This document shows, piece by piece, positions 41,537 to 50,022 of a DNA stretch of 64,000 nt; position 1 is the first letter of the stretch, and the number at the start of each line of letters is the position of its first letter. Both the position numbers and the translations under genes were made by a program. Below the pieces are notes generated by a model, which saw only the letters and a program-made list of their open reading frames with translations, ran no database searches and had not been told where the DNA came from. Origin of the DNA: Aquimarina intermedia (GTDB lineage Bacteria > Bacteroidota > Bacteroidia > Flavobacteriales > Flavobacteriaceae); assembly GCF_008124785.1 (NCBI RefSeq), contig NZ_VNHU01000001.1, positions 372,001 to 436,000 of the forward strand, written 5' to 3'.

Positions 41537-42727
41537 TTACTTTAAATTTACTAAGAAAAGATCACTTGCAATACCATCACTGAGAAACTTTCCCTTTGGT
41601 GTGACAAAAAGATACGCTCCTTTTAATTGTAATAAATCTTCTTCTATATATTTTTGAGCCTGTAACAATAGATGTTTAGCATACGAATCACCAAAATCGT
41701 TTGTAATTTTAGAAATAGACACTCCACATATGGTGCGTAATCCGGTCATTATATATTCATTATAACGATCGGTGGTGGTTAAGACTTCCGTTTCTTTGGG
41801 CACTTCATTTTGCTGAATGGCTTTGATGTATTTGGGGTTGTTACTTATATTCCAACTACGCTCTTTACCATTATAAGAATGTGCAGAAGGACCAATTCCC
41901 AAATATGACTTTCCTAACCAGTACGCGGTATTGTTTTGACTAAAGTATGCAGATTTACCAAAATTAGAAAGTTCATAATGTACAAAGTCTGCATCGTTGA
42001 GCATGGCTACTAAGATCTCAAAATGCCTTTGTGCAGCTTCATCATTAATTGGTGGAACAATTCCTTTGGCAATAAACCTTTCTAAGGCTGTCTTTGGTTC
42101 TACGGTAAGTGCATAGCTCGAAATATGCGGAATGTCAAATGACAGTGCGGTTTCTAAATTTTTAATCCAACGAGCATCACTCATCTCAGGGATTCCGTAA
42201 ATAAGATCAATAGAGATGTTATCAAAATATTGCGTGGCTTGCTCGATACAGGTTTTAGCTTCAATAGCATTATGTGCGCGATTCATAAGCTTTAGATCTT
42301 CTTCAAAAAAGGATTGTATACCGATACTAAGTCTGTTGATTTTTGAGGACGCAAGCGTTTTGATCGTTTTGAGTGATAAATCATCAGGATTAGCTTCCAG
42401 CGTAATTTCTGGAGTATCTAGTACGATGTAGTGTTTGTATACGGTGTCTAAAATTTGATCAATTTCTAATTGAGACAAGACACTGGGCGTACCGCCGCCA
42501 AAGTAGATAGTTGCAATGGGTTGCTGGTCGAGTTCATTCTTGCGCAACTCAAGTTCTCTACAAATGGCCGTTATCATAATCTCCTTCTTTCCTAATGATG
42601 TTGAAAAATGAAAATCACAATAGTGACAAGCTTGCTTGCAAAAAGGGATATGAATATAAATACTGGCAGACGAGGGGTCTGCTTTTATTTCTTTTTGAAA
42701 TGCAATATGATCGTAATTTGAATGCAA
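41537..42727 (-). CDS. hemW: Radical SAM heme chaperone HemW
   Basis: This 396-residue radical SAM protein starts IYIHIPFCKQACHYCDFHFS with Cys30, Cys34 and Cys37 binding a 4Fe-4S cluster. FGGGTPSVL, LTLEANPDD-like TLEANPDDLS, IGIQSFFEEDL and DLIYGIP are diagnostic of HemW and coproporphyrinogen dehydrogenase relatives. The Cys pattern and the missing HemN-specific residues favour HemW, which delivers heme. The start is TTG at 42727; no in-frame ATG precedes the Cys motif. It follows ruvC by 31 bases. Confidence 0.88.
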   Translation of the reverse strand: MHSNYDHIAFQKEIKADPSSASIYIHIPFCKQACHYCDFHFSTSLGKKEIMITAICRELELRKNELDQQPIATIYFGGGTPSVLSQLEIDQILDTVYKHYIVLDTPEITLEANPDDLSLKTIKTLASSKINRLSIGIQSFFEEDLKLMNRAHNAIEAKTCIEQATQYFDNISIDLIYGIPEMSDARWIKNLETALSFDIPHISSYALTVEPKTALERFIAKGIVPPINDEAAQRHFEILVAMLNDADFVHYELSNFGKSAYFSQNNTAYWLGKSYLGIGPSAHSYNGKERSWNISNNPKYIKAIQQNEVPKETEVLTTTDRYNEYIMTGLRTICGVSISKITNDFGDSYAKHLLLQAQKYIEEDLLQLKGAYLFVTPKGKFLSDGIASDLFLVNLK

Positions 42728-42758
42728 CCTGTGTGAATAATTAGCGATTGAATTATTT

Positions 42759-43355
42759 TTATAAAGTGTTTTTTCCTTTTAGAGGATTGGGAGCTTTTTT
42801 CACCCGAGTTTCGTTTTGCTTGACAAATGCAGCCCACCCTGTATAACTTTTTCCTACGATATCAGCACGGCCCATATTATAAAAATGACAAACTGCCGCT
42901 GCCAATCCATCGGTAGAATCCAGGTTTTTTGGGAGTGTTTTTAAGCTCAATAAACTCTGCAGCATTTTTGCCACTTGTTCCTTACTGGCATTTCCATTAC
43001 CGGTGATCGCCATCTTAATTTTTTTAGGAGAATACTCGGTTACGGGAATTTCGCGACTCAGTCCTGCAGCCATGGCCACTCCCTGCGCACGACCTAGTTT
43101 GAGCATTGACTGCACATTTTTACCAAAAAATGGAGCTTCAATTGCAATTTCGTCAGGATTGTACGTATCGATTAGTTCGATAGTACGCTCAAAAATCAGT
43201 TTTAGTTTTAAATAATGATCGTCGTATTTACTAAGTTGAAGTTCGTTGAGCTGAAGAAAAGACATTTTCTTTTTTACAATTTTAATCAATCCAAACCCCA
43301 TTATAGTGGTTCCCGGATCAATACCTAAGATAATCTTTTCATGTTCCAATGCCAT
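42759..43355 (-). CDS. ruvC: Crossover junction endodeoxyribonuclease RuvC
   Basis: This 198-residue enzyme cuts Holliday junctions with RuvAB. The catalytic acidic residues are in LGIDPGTTIMGFG, IAIEAPFFGKN and LDSTDGLAAAVCHF. I used the ATG at 43355; an in-frame TTG three bases upstream is the alternative. A C-terminal basic tail (KQNETRVKKAPNPLKGK) extends slightly beyond the E. coli protein. Confidence 0.95.
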   Translation of the reverse strand: MALEHEKIILGIDPGTTIMGFGLIKIVKKKMSFLQLNELQLSKYDDHYLKLKLIFERTIELIDTYNPDEIAIEAPFFGKNVQSMLKLGRAQGVAMAAGLSREIPVTEYSPKKIKMAITGNGNASKEQVAKMLQSLLSLKTLPKNLDSTDGLAAAVCHFYNMGRADIVGKSYTGWAAFVKQNETRVKKAPNPLKGKNTL

Positions 43356-43396
43356 CAATTTTTTACAAAGCTAATCAATTATTAAGGAAGCATGGG

Positions 43397-43876
43397 TTAA
43401 TTTGTGTTGAGAACTACCGGAAGACGGTAGCGAACATTCACGGGCACGCCTCGTAGATGTGCAGGCTCTACAGTGGGTAAGCTCGACACACTTGCAGTTA
43501 ATAAGGATTCTAGATCCGGTAGCTGTTCAGACAAAAACTCTGGTAGCTCATAGTTTTCGATAATAATGGTTCCATTAGTGTTGACTAATAATGAAACCCA
43601 AAGTGTATCGGTAATATTCTCGCTTACCAAAAGTACATCTTTATTGATATAGTTGTGGATGTGTTGTGTCAACGTTTGTTGAAAACACTGCATACCGTCG
43701 ATCTCGGGTTCGTCAGCACAAGTTTTGAATAGGGGTGGTTCATCCACTTCTGAGCGATTCAGTTTATGCCATTCCTCTTCTTTTATATCATCGCGATGCT
43801 CTCTCTTTACAATCAGTTGGTCGCAAGAGAACGAGGTTAATAATAGCAGCAATAATATTCCTTGAAGGTTCTTCAT
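43397..43876 (-). CDS. Lipoprotein with TonB-C-like domain
   Basis: This 159-residue lipoprotein has the lipobox LLTSFSCD, with Cys18. Its C-terminal half has WVSLLVNTNGTIIIENYELPE and PVNVRYRLPVVLN, resembling the TonB C-terminal fold that Bacteroidota attach to periplasmic proteins. The same fold occurs in the neighbouring M56 protein. It probably works with that system, 71 bases after the TPR gene. Confidence 0.72.
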   Translation of the reverse strand: MKNLQGILLLLLLTSFSCDQLIVKREHRDDIKEEEWHKLNRSEVDEPPLFKTCADEPEIDGMQCFQQTLTQHIHNYINKDVLLVSENITDTLWVSLLVNTNGTIIIENYELPEFLSEQLPDLESLLTASVSSLPTVEPAHLRGVPVNVRYRLPVVLNTN

Positions 43877-43947
43877 AATCTATAGCCAATGGTAAGGCAA
43901 ACTACATAATTTTTTTAAAACCACAGAGCCGGTTATAGAGATATCCT

Positions 43948-45117
43948 TTATTTTTTTGAGGCTTCGACCGCCTGTTCTCTTAATTTTTTTAATCGGGTTG
44001 CCGCAATGTTTATAAAATATTGGGTATTCTTGTCGTTTTTGAAGCGGTTGGTATAAGATTCGTACTGTTTGATTTTTAGCTCAGGATCTTTATAATAAGC
44101 ATCATAAAAAAGAGCAAGTTGATAATGTCCCCGATGAGAATCTGGAGCTTCTTTTAAATATATCTTCATATGGGCAATAGCATTTTTCCAATTTTCCTGA
44201 TGACGATACATCATAGCAATTTGAAAAAGTTCTTCATCTATTGACGGGCGTTTAAGCTGTATTGCCGTTCTATAGTGCTCGATAGCCTCTTTGAGTTTTG
44301 ATTCCTTATTATGCGCAAAAGCAAGATGTGTGTAATATGTTGAATTTTGATTATCGTAAGAAAGTGCCAGAGTATAATGCTTTATGGCTAATTTGAATTG
44401 ATAAGACCTGTTATAGCAGTGCCCCAAAGAAGAATGAATATACTCATTTTGTTGATTGAGAGTTAGCAGTCTTTGGAAATGGAGGATTGCATTTGAATAA
44501 TGCTGTTGAAGCATTTCGTTTTGTGCGCGTAATGAAATGAGTTCTATATTATCGGGATACGAATTGAGTCCGATGCTAATTAAACTATCAACCTTTTTAT
44601 AAGCTCTTTTTCGTAGATAAGAGGCAGCTATTTTGACACAGCTTTTTTGATGTGTACTATCTAAGTGGAAGGCTTTTGAATAGTATGACATAGCTATTGA
44701 ATCTCTTGAATTTTCCTTTATCAGTCCAAGATGATATTGAAAATCTGGATTTGTAGGGTAATTATCGGCAAGCATAGCGTATAAACTATCTGCAGTCTCA
44801 AATCGTTTTGTTTTATAGTAAAGTCTTGCCAGTTCGTTTTGAAGTAAAACAGCAGATGTGTTTGTAGAACGGATAGCTTCTTCATAGTGGTAGATGGCTT
44901 TACCATGATTTCCATTAGCGTTATGGGCCTTTGCTATTTTTGAATGTAAGTTGCTGTTGAGTTGTCCAGTATTATTATAGATAGCAATTGCAGATGCATA
45001 GGCTCCCACTCTAAAGAGGCTGTCAGCTTTTTTTATAGCATCTTGTTGCGCTTGAGATGCAGTAAAGATGCAACAAAGTACCAACAGTTTTAAGTAATTG
45101 AAATTTTTAAACCGCAT
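43948..45117 (-). CDS. Secreted TPR-repeat protein
   Basis: This 389-residue protein starts at the ATG at 45117, where MRFKNFNYLKLLVLCCIFT forms a signal peptide; an ATG five codons earlier is possible. About nine tetratricopeptide repeats follow, for example NGNHGKAIYHYEEAI, YSNAILHFQRLLTL, FKLAIKHYTLAL and LKEAIEHYRTAI. The TPRs should hold partner proteins in the periplasm. It overlaps the end of the M56 gene by 11 bases, so it belongs to the second BlaI/M56 operon. Confidence 0.85.
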   Translation of the reverse strand: MRFKNFNYLKLLVLCCIFTASQAQQDAIKKADSLFRVGAYASAIAIYNNTGQLNSNLHSKIAKAHNANGNHGKAIYHYEEAIRSTNTSAVLLQNELARLYYKTKRFETADSLYAMLADNYPTNPDFQYHLGLIKENSRDSIAMSYYSKAFHLDSTHQKSCVKIAASYLRKRAYKKVDSLISIGLNSYPDNIELISLRAQNEMLQQHYSNAILHFQRLLTLNQQNEYIHSSLGHCYNRSYQFKLAIKHYTLALSYDNQNSTYYTHLAFAHNKESKLKEAIEHYRTAIQLKRPSIDEELFQIAMMYRHQENWKNAIAHMKIYLKEAPDSHRGHYQLALFYDAYYKDPELKIKQYESYTNRFKNDKNTQYFINIAATRLKKLREQAVEASKK

Positions 45118-46801
45118 TAGGAGTATAGACATAAAGTTGATGCGCGTACGAACTTTTAGAAATAAAAGATTTTGCAGTCTCCATAGTAGTGTGATTGCTT
45201 AGATACACATAAAAATAGCCATCTCTCTCATTTTGAAAGAAGCCGGGAGTAAATCCGGCTTCTTTTAAGGTTTCTAATTGCTTCTCTAAATAACTTTCAT
45301 CTTTTAAGACATTTGTAATGACGTAAAATGTTGTGTCAATAGATGAATCTTTCTTAGCTAATCTTGCATCTTTATAGCTTATTGGAGAGACACCCGCGTT
45401 TCCGTCAATATTTAAAATAATAGGAAGTGAATATAATACTCCAACTTTTTTGCCTTGGTGCTCTCCGGGGATCATTGTGGGCAATGAGCGTACCACCCGT
45501 TTTGCCTCGTTTTCCAGTTCAAGAGTTGCTGCTCTAGCTTCTACATCAACAATCTCTCCGGTATTGTCAATTTTAAAGCGTACATAAATTTTATTATCGC
45601 CGGTTTTGGCAAAAGCTCGTACTGTTGCTACATCAAAATTGTTGTTGATAAATGTTTTAAATTGTTTAGAAACATATGCTTTGTGTTCAGCATTATTGTT
45701 TACATCTCCACAGTTGCTGGAGGTTGGAACTTTATCGATAAGATTAAATGGCACGTCTTTAGCCAAATCAAAATTTGACTCATCATTAGAATGATTTTTT
45801 AATAAGTCCAAAAGCTGACTTTTTTCTTTTTGAGTAAGTCCCTTTTCTTTTACCTTGTCTTGCAAATTTTGAATGAGTAATGAGGTTTGGGTGACTTCAG
45901 CATTGCTAACTATATCCTCAGAGCTTTCACTGGAGCATGAGATGTACAGAAGCATGGTTGCAATTAGTGGTAGTAATGCCACATACTTCAAGCGTAAAAT
46001 GCGATTTGATTTTGATTTTTGTAACTTAATAATTCGTTTTTTGATTAATGAATAATTGAAAAATTGATTGATGAATTGAATGTTTTCCGTTTCAAAAACG
46101 GTGTTTAATAACTGTTGGTAATATGCTTTTTTGCCCAAAAGAGCAACACATTTTGTGTCTGCTATATATTCATGGAGCGTAGACAAGCGAGAACGGTAGA
46201 GGTAGAGTAAGGGATTGAACCAAAATATAATTCTGAGCAATTCTACCCCTACTAAGTCCAATGTATGCCGTTCTTTTATATGAACAAGCTCATGAGCAAT
46301 AATTTGTGGTTTCTGAGTTTCGTTGAGTTGGTCTCCCAGATATATGGATCGGTTAAAAGAGAAAGCATCGTTACTATTTTTTAAAATATAAATTGTAAAG
46401 CCATCTATCGAGGTTTTTATAGCTTCTTTTCTCAGCCGCCGCAAAATCAGAAGTTTGTGGATAAAAAAGCCAATAAAAAAACATGCCCCGGACAGATAGC
46501 TTATTATAAACCAAGGGGTACTAGGTTCGTTAGGATTTAATAATACCGGAGATAAAGGTATAAATGAAGTTTGCTGTATTGACGCTCCCACAATTACTTC
46601 AGGTAGGCTGATTATATATTGAGAGGGAATTGCTTGTCGAAGCAGATCAATTTGTATTATAGGCAGCAACAGTGATGCAACTAGAGTGCCTGTCAAATAC
46701 ATGCGATTAAGTGTAAAAAAGGTGTCTCGTTTATACATGGTATCATAAAACAAAAGGAATAGTACCTGAAACAATATGGTATGTAAGATGTAATTGGTCA
46801 T
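45107..46801 (-). CDS. M56 metallopeptidase with TonB-C and SPOR-like tail
   Basis: This 564-residue BlaR1-like membrane protein has four N-terminal helices and the zinc site HELVH (His170, His174) within AHELVHIKERHTLD. A further helix lies near residue 285 (YVALLPLIATMLLYISC). Its periplasmic tail has a TonB-C-like domain (GEIVDVEARAATLELENEAK, PTMIPGEHQGKKVGVLYSLP) and then a SPOR-like segment (YVITNVLKDESYLEKQLETLKEAGF) with FFQNERDGYFYVYL. Penicillin-binding domains are absent. It overlaps blaI by four bases (ATGA). Confidence 0.87.
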   Translation of the reverse strand: MTNYILHTILFQVLFLLFYDTMYKRDTFFTLNRMYLTGTLVASLLLPIIQIDLLRQAIPSQYIISLPEVIVGASIQQTSFIPLSPVLLNPNEPSTPWFIISYLSGACFFIGFFIHKLLILRRLRKEAIKTSIDGFTIYILKNSNDAFSFNRSIYLGDQLNETQKPQIIAHELVHIKERHTLDLVGVELLRIIFWFNPLLYLYRSRLSTLHEYIADTKCVALLGKKAYYQQLLNTVFETENIQFINQFFNYSLIKKRIIKLQKSKSNRILRLKYVALLPLIATMLLYISCSSESSEDIVSNAEVTQTSLLIQNLQDKVKEKGLTQKEKSQLLDLLKNHSNDESNFDLAKDVPFNLIDKVPTSSNCGDVNNNAEHKAYVSKQFKTFINNNFDVATVRAFAKTGDNKIYVRFKIDNTGEIVDVEARAATLELENEAKRVVRSLPTMIPGEHQGKKVGVLYSLPIILNIDGNAGVSPISYKDARLAKKDSSIDTTFYVITNVLKDESYLEKQLETLKEAGFTPGFFQNERDGYFYVYLSNHTTMETAKSFISKSSYAHQLYVYTPNAV

Positions 46802-47166
46802 GGTAAAGTTTTTTTATCATCCAGTTCTTTTAAAATTTGTTCAAATTCTTTTAAACTCATGTTGTTTTTCTTGACAAAAAAAGAAACCATGTTTTCAAAA
46901 GACCCGTTAAAATAGCTATCCATCAATTTATTTATGGATTGATTACTGTACTCCTCCTTTTTAAGTGTCGGGAAGTATGTATATCCTTTACCTTGCTTGC
47001 GGTGGGATACAAATCCTTTATTCTCTAATATTCTGATAATAGTAGATATAGTATTGTAAGCAGGTTTGGGCTCTTCCATTTGTTCAATAATATGAGCAAC
47101 AGTGGCTTCTTCTAAATCCCATAAGAAATGCATGACTTCTTCCTCCGCTTTTGTAAGTTGTTTCAT
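46798..47166 (-). CDS. BlaI/MecI-family repressor (system 2)
   Basis: This 122-residue winged-helix repressor has EEEVMHFLWDLEEATVAHI, PAYNTISTIIRILENKGFVSH and a C-terminal dimer region (MVSFFVKKNNMSLKEFEQI). It controls the operon M56-TPR-lipoprotein, probably through the inverted repeats at 47188-47252. Those use AACTAA/TTAGTT half-sites, unlike the TACAnnTGTA sites of system 1. Confidence 0.92.
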   Translation of the reverse strand: MKQLTKAEEEVMHFLWDLEEATVAHIIEQMEEPKPAYNTISTIIRILENKGFVSHRKQGKGYTYFPTLKKEEYSNQSINKLMDSYFNGSFENMVSFFVKKNNMSLKEFEQILKELDDKKTLP

Positions 47167-47187
47167 AGATTTTGTTTAAATCTTTTT

Positions 47188-47203
47188 AACTAAAGATATA
47201 GTT
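47188..47203. promoter_or_regulatory. BlaI-2 operator candidate a
   Basis: AACTAAAGATATAGTT is a 16-base inverted repeat (AACTA / TAGTT). It is the one closest to the start of the BlaI gene at 47166. Confidence 0.5.
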
Positions 47204-47218
47204 GTATAATTCAAATAC

Positions 47219-47234
47219 AACTAATTTTTTAGTT
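47219..47234. promoter_or_regulatory. BlaI-2 operator candidate b
   Basis: AACTAA-TTTT-TTAGTT is a perfect inverted repeat in the middle of the upstream region. Confidence 0.55.
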
Positions 47235-47236
47235 TA

Positions 47237-47252
47237 AACTAAAGTTTTAGTT
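47237..47252. promoter_or_regulatory. BlaI-2 operator candidate c
   Basis: AACTAA-AGTT-TTAGTT is a third copy, 18 bases from candidate b. Three matching dyads within 65 bases suggest cooperative repressor binding. Confidence 0.55.
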
Positions 47253-47296
47253 GAAAAGTTTTGTAACGAAGCTGCTAAGAGTGAGTCAAATAGCGT

Positions 47297-47800
47297 ATGA
47301 TGTTAGATATAACTTTATTAATTATAGCCGGAGTATGTTGTGTGTTGGGCTTGGTTGGGAGTTTTTTGCCGGTTCTCCCGGGTCCTTTGACTTCTTGGGT
47401 TGGACTCGCCATCTTTTATAACACTTCTTTTATGCAATGGGATTGGGTGTTTCTTGGAATTACGCTAGTTATCTCTACCATTGTGTGGCTTCTCGATTAT
47501 GTAATTTCTGCAGTAGGCACTAAGCGATTTGGAGGTACGCGTTACGGGATAATTGGAACAACTATAGGGCTTATTGTCGGAATCTTGTTTCTTGGACCCT
47601 TTGGAATTCTAATAGGGCCATTTTTTGGAGCTTTCCTTGGTGAGATGATGAATCCAAAGCAAAATGTTCAAAACGCCTTGAAAGCAGCCTTGGGTTCGTT
47701 GATAGGCTTTCTCTCAGGAGTTTTTATAAAATTTTCAGTTAGTGTGATTTTCCTAATAATCTTTGTTGTCAAAGTCTTCGAAAACTGGAATTCTATATGA
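47297..47800 (+). CDS. DUF456 membrane protein
   Basis: This 167-residue protein with about four to five membrane helices matches DUF456: GLVGSFLPVLPGPLTSWVGL at the start and Gly-rich helices with FFGAFLGEMMNP later. A positive-inside pattern is visible. The function is unknown. It is divergent from the BlaI-2 operon, whose operators lie 45-110 bases upstream of it. Confidence 0.88.
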   Translation: MMLDITLLIIAGVCCVLGLVGSFLPVLPGPLTSWVGLAIFYNTSFMQWDWVFLGITLVISTIVWLLDYVISAVGTKRFGGTRYGIIGTTIGLIVGILFLGPFGILIGPFFGAFLGEMMNPKQNVQNALKAALGSLIGFLSGVFIKFSVSVIFLIIFVVKVFENWNSI

Positions 47801-47913
47801 TAACGGCTTAAATCTAAAAAAGCCTCTCCATTTTTCAGGAAAAGCTTCTCATTGGTTTACTACTAAACCACTCACGCTAGCTGCGTGAGACAACACAACA
47901 TCTTTTATTGCTT

Positions 47914-47944
47914 AAAAAAAGCTTCAATAAAAATTGAAGCTTTT
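47914..47944 (-). terminator. Terminator after tRNA-Asp
   Basis: AAAAGCTTCAAT (47917-47928) and ATTGAAGCTTTT (47933-47944) form a 12-bp stem. T-rich sequence follows on the minus strand. Confidence 0.75.
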
Positions 47945-47954
47945 AGCAATGTTG

Positions 47955-48028
47955 CGGTCTGGACGGGACTCGAACCCGCGACCCCCTGCGTGACAGGCAG
48001 GTATTCTAACCAACTGAACTACCAGACC
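47955..48028 (-). tRNA. tRNA-Asp (anticodon GTC)
   Basis: This is a 74-nt class I tRNA on the minus strand. The acceptor stem is GGTCTGG with CCAGACC. The D arm contains TTCAGTTGGTTAGAA. The anticodon loop CTGTCAC gives GTC, and the T arm is GCGGGTTCGAGTCCCGT. The discriminator base is G, as expected for Asp. CCA is not encoded. The promoter lies at 48047-48076. Confidence 0.96.
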
Positions 48029-48046
48029 AGTGCGTTATTGCGGTTG

Positions 48047-48076
48047 CAAATATACGCCTCATTTTGGTTCTCGCAA
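48047..48076 (-). promoter_or_regulatory. Promoter of tRNA-Asp
   Basis: On the minus strand TTG (48074-48076), 19 bases, then TATATTTG (48047-48054). It is a textbook Bacteroidota promoter with the same TATATTTGC as tRNA-Leu. Confidence 0.75.
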
Positions 48077-48114
48077 GCGTTTTTTAAAAATTTTTTATTT
48101 TTTTTTTGAAATAA

Positions 48115-49044
48115 TTACGCAAATTTTTGTCTTTCAATTAGATATGTTGTCAAAATTTTTTCGAAGTTTTTTGAAATATCAGCATCGACGTAGGTGATAC
48201 CGTATTGTAGACATTTTAATTTGAGTTCATAAAAATAAGAGGATACCGCATTTTGGTAATTTTCTTTAATTGTATCGGCATATAGATTGATAAAATCTCC
48301 TGTTTCGACGTCGACAAAACGCGTTGGTTGATTATCGAAGCTAAAATTTACTTCCGTAGTACTGTCAAAGGTGTGAAATAGAACCACATCATGCTTATTA
48401 TACTTTAGATGTTGTAAGGCTTCAAAAAGTTTAGTTGGATCGGTGTCAGGCTGGAACATATCGGTAAAAAGAAATATAAGCGATCGCCGGTGGATTTTTT
48501 CAGCAATTTGATGAAGGAATGTGTAGGTATCCGTTTGCTTGCGGTCAGATGTTCTCTTAATGCTTTCATTAAGCTGATGAAGCAACATTTGATGATGCCG
48601 TTCACTACCTTTTTCAGGGGCATAATATTCATAGGTGGTATTGTAGACGCTCAATCCTACGGCGTCTCGTTGTTTCTTAAGCAACTGCATGAGGCAGGCG
48701 GCAGCTAAAGCCGAAAAGCTTATTTTATTGAGGTGTTTTAGATCCGGCTTCTTGATGTTGGGATAATGCATCGAACCTGAATTATCAATGATAATATGAC
48801 AACGCAGGTTGGTCTCTTCCTCATAGCGTTTGGTGTATAGTTTATCTGTCTTGGCGTATAGTTTCCAATCAATGTGTTTGGTGCTTTCACCAGAATTATA
48901 CACCTTATGTTCTGCAAACTCTGCAGAGAATCCGTGAAATGGACTTTTATGCATTCCGGAAATAAAGCCTTCGACTATCTGTTTGGCTAAAAGCTCGAGA
49001 TTGGTAAAACCCGAAATGCCGTGAACTTCTTTTTCGATATCCAT
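48115..49044 (-). CDS. DUF58 protein with vWA-like domain
   Basis: This 309-residue protein starts at the ATG at 49044; a TTG at 49065 is the alternative. The DUF58 signature TKHIDWKLYAKTDKLYTKRY is followed by IIIDNSGSMHYP, a metal-ion-dependent adhesion-type DxSxS site, and by LIFLFTDMFQPD. DUF58 proteins usually sit beside MoxR ATPases and may help fold or assemble envelope proteins. No MoxR gene is next to it here. It is a single gene downstream of thioredoxin. Confidence 0.87.
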   Translation of the reverse strand: MDIEKEVHGISGFTNLELLAKQIVEGFISGMHKSPFHGFSAEFAEHKVYNSGESTKHIDWKLYAKTDKLYTKRYEEETNLRCHIIIDNSGSMHYPNIKKPDLKHLNKISFSALAAACLMQLLKKQRDAVGLSVYNTTYEYYAPEKGSERHHQMLLHQLNESIKRTSDRKQTDTYTFLHQIAEKIHRRSLIFLFTDMFQPDTDPTKLFEALQHLKYNKHDVVLFHTFDSTTEVNFSFDNQPTRFVDVETGDFINLYADTIKENYQNAVSSYFYELKLKCLQYGITYVDADISKNFEKILTTYLIERQKFA

Positions 49045-49191
49045 TTTTTGTTCTTTCTTATGCAATTATAGGGGGATGTTGCGTACCCAATATACATAAC
49101 TTATCCATAATTTGGTAGTGTGTTCTATAAATTAGTTGCGAGCAGCACTGAGACGCGATCAAGTATCAATATATGGTTCAAGCTGGCTCAT

Positions 49192-49226
49192 AAAAAAAGG
49201 GCCCGACTTATTAGTCAAACCCTTTT
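49192..49226 (-). terminator. Terminator of thioredoxin gene
   Basis: AAAAGGG (49195-49201) and CCCTTTT (49220-49226) pair, with an inner GACT/AGTC stem. A T-run follows on the minus strand. Confidence 0.65.
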
Positions 49227-49246
49227 CATTATTTTATTTCTAATGA

Positions 49247-49564
49247 TTACACTAATGCATCCAGTGCTTCAGCATAGACATTTTTTGGTGACACACCTAC
49301 CTGACGTCCAACTACTTCTCCGTTTTGGAAAACAAGAACAGTTGGAATATTACGTACACCGTATTTAGCTGCAAACTCTTGATTTGCATCTACGTCTACT
49401 TTACCTACAACAGCCTTGCCATCATATTCTTCACTGATTTGCTCGATGATTGGTCCAACCATTCTGCAAGGGCCACACCAAGCTGCCCAAAAATCTACCA
49501 TTACCGGTTTATCGCTTTTTAATACTACTTCATCAAAAGTAGCATCTGTAATTTCTAATGCCAT
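49247..49564 (-). CDS. trxA: Thioredoxin
   Basis: This 105-residue thioredoxin has the active site WAAWCGPCRM (Cys30, Cys33) and cis-Pro in VRNIPTVLVF. It is cytoplasmic, with no signal peptide. It reduces disulfides with NADPH and thioredoxin reductase. The promoter is at 49599-49632 and the terminator at 49192-49226, so it is monocistronic. Confidence 0.96.
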   Translation of the reverse strand: MALEITDATFDEVVLKSDKPVMVDFWAAWCGPCRMVGPIIEQISEEYDGKAVVGKVDVDANQEFAAKYGVRNIPTVLVFQNGEVVGRQVGVSPKNVYAEALDALV

Positions 49565-49598
49565 ATTACTAGTTTATTAAAGTTCTTGTTACTAATTA

Positions 49599-49632
49599 CA
49601 AAATTAGTCAATATTTCTTCGAATCCTTACAA
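49599..49632 (-). promoter_or_regulatory. Promoter of trxA
   Basis: On the minus strand TAATTTTG (49599-49606) with TTG (49630-49632) 23 bases upstream, within the accepted range. Confidence 0.5.
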
Positions 49633-49677
49633 TAGGTGTATACGTTTTGATTATTAAGACATCAAGGTAATTGATGC

Positions 49678-49869
49678 TTAATTAAGCAATTCACATTCCT
49701 TGCAATCTTTGGTTTCACCATAGTAAGTTTCTCGATACTTATGAACAACTCCCATAGGTATATTCAAAAAATATTTTTTAATATAAACCACTTTAGAGGT
49801 TAAGATCCCCATTTTTTTATGGTATCTCTTTTCTAATTTGGTTTGTCGTCTTACTTCAATTAACTTCAT
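49678..49869 (-). CDS. Small basic protein with C-terminal CxxC
   Basis: This 63-residue protein is rich in Lys and Tyr (KLEKRYHKKMGILTSKVVYI, then HKYRETYYGETKDC) and ends DCKECELLN. The C-x-x-C could bind zinc or act in redox chemistry. The start ATG at 49869 gives a plausible reading frame, and the composition looks coded. No known family is recalled with confidence. It lies between dnaE and trxA on the same strand. Confidence 0.5.
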   Translation of the reverse strand: MKLIEVRRQTKLEKRYHKKMGILTSKVVYIKKYFLNIPMGVVHKYRETYYGETKDCKECELLN

Positions 49870-50022
49870 GAATCTGTTTAATGATTAGCCTACAACTTAA
49901 CAAAATCTAAGGAATGAGAAAATTATCTCTGTTAAAGTAATATTAATTCTCTAATTTTTTCCAAATAAGTATTTGAAAAACAGACGGTTGTCTTTTAAGG
50001 GAATTTTATTATGTTTATGACT

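Noticed and set aside
47885..48109. Plus-strand open frame over tRNA-Asp
   Set aside because: It is read through the tRNA gene and its promoter, and the translation has the typical look of antisense tRNA sequence.
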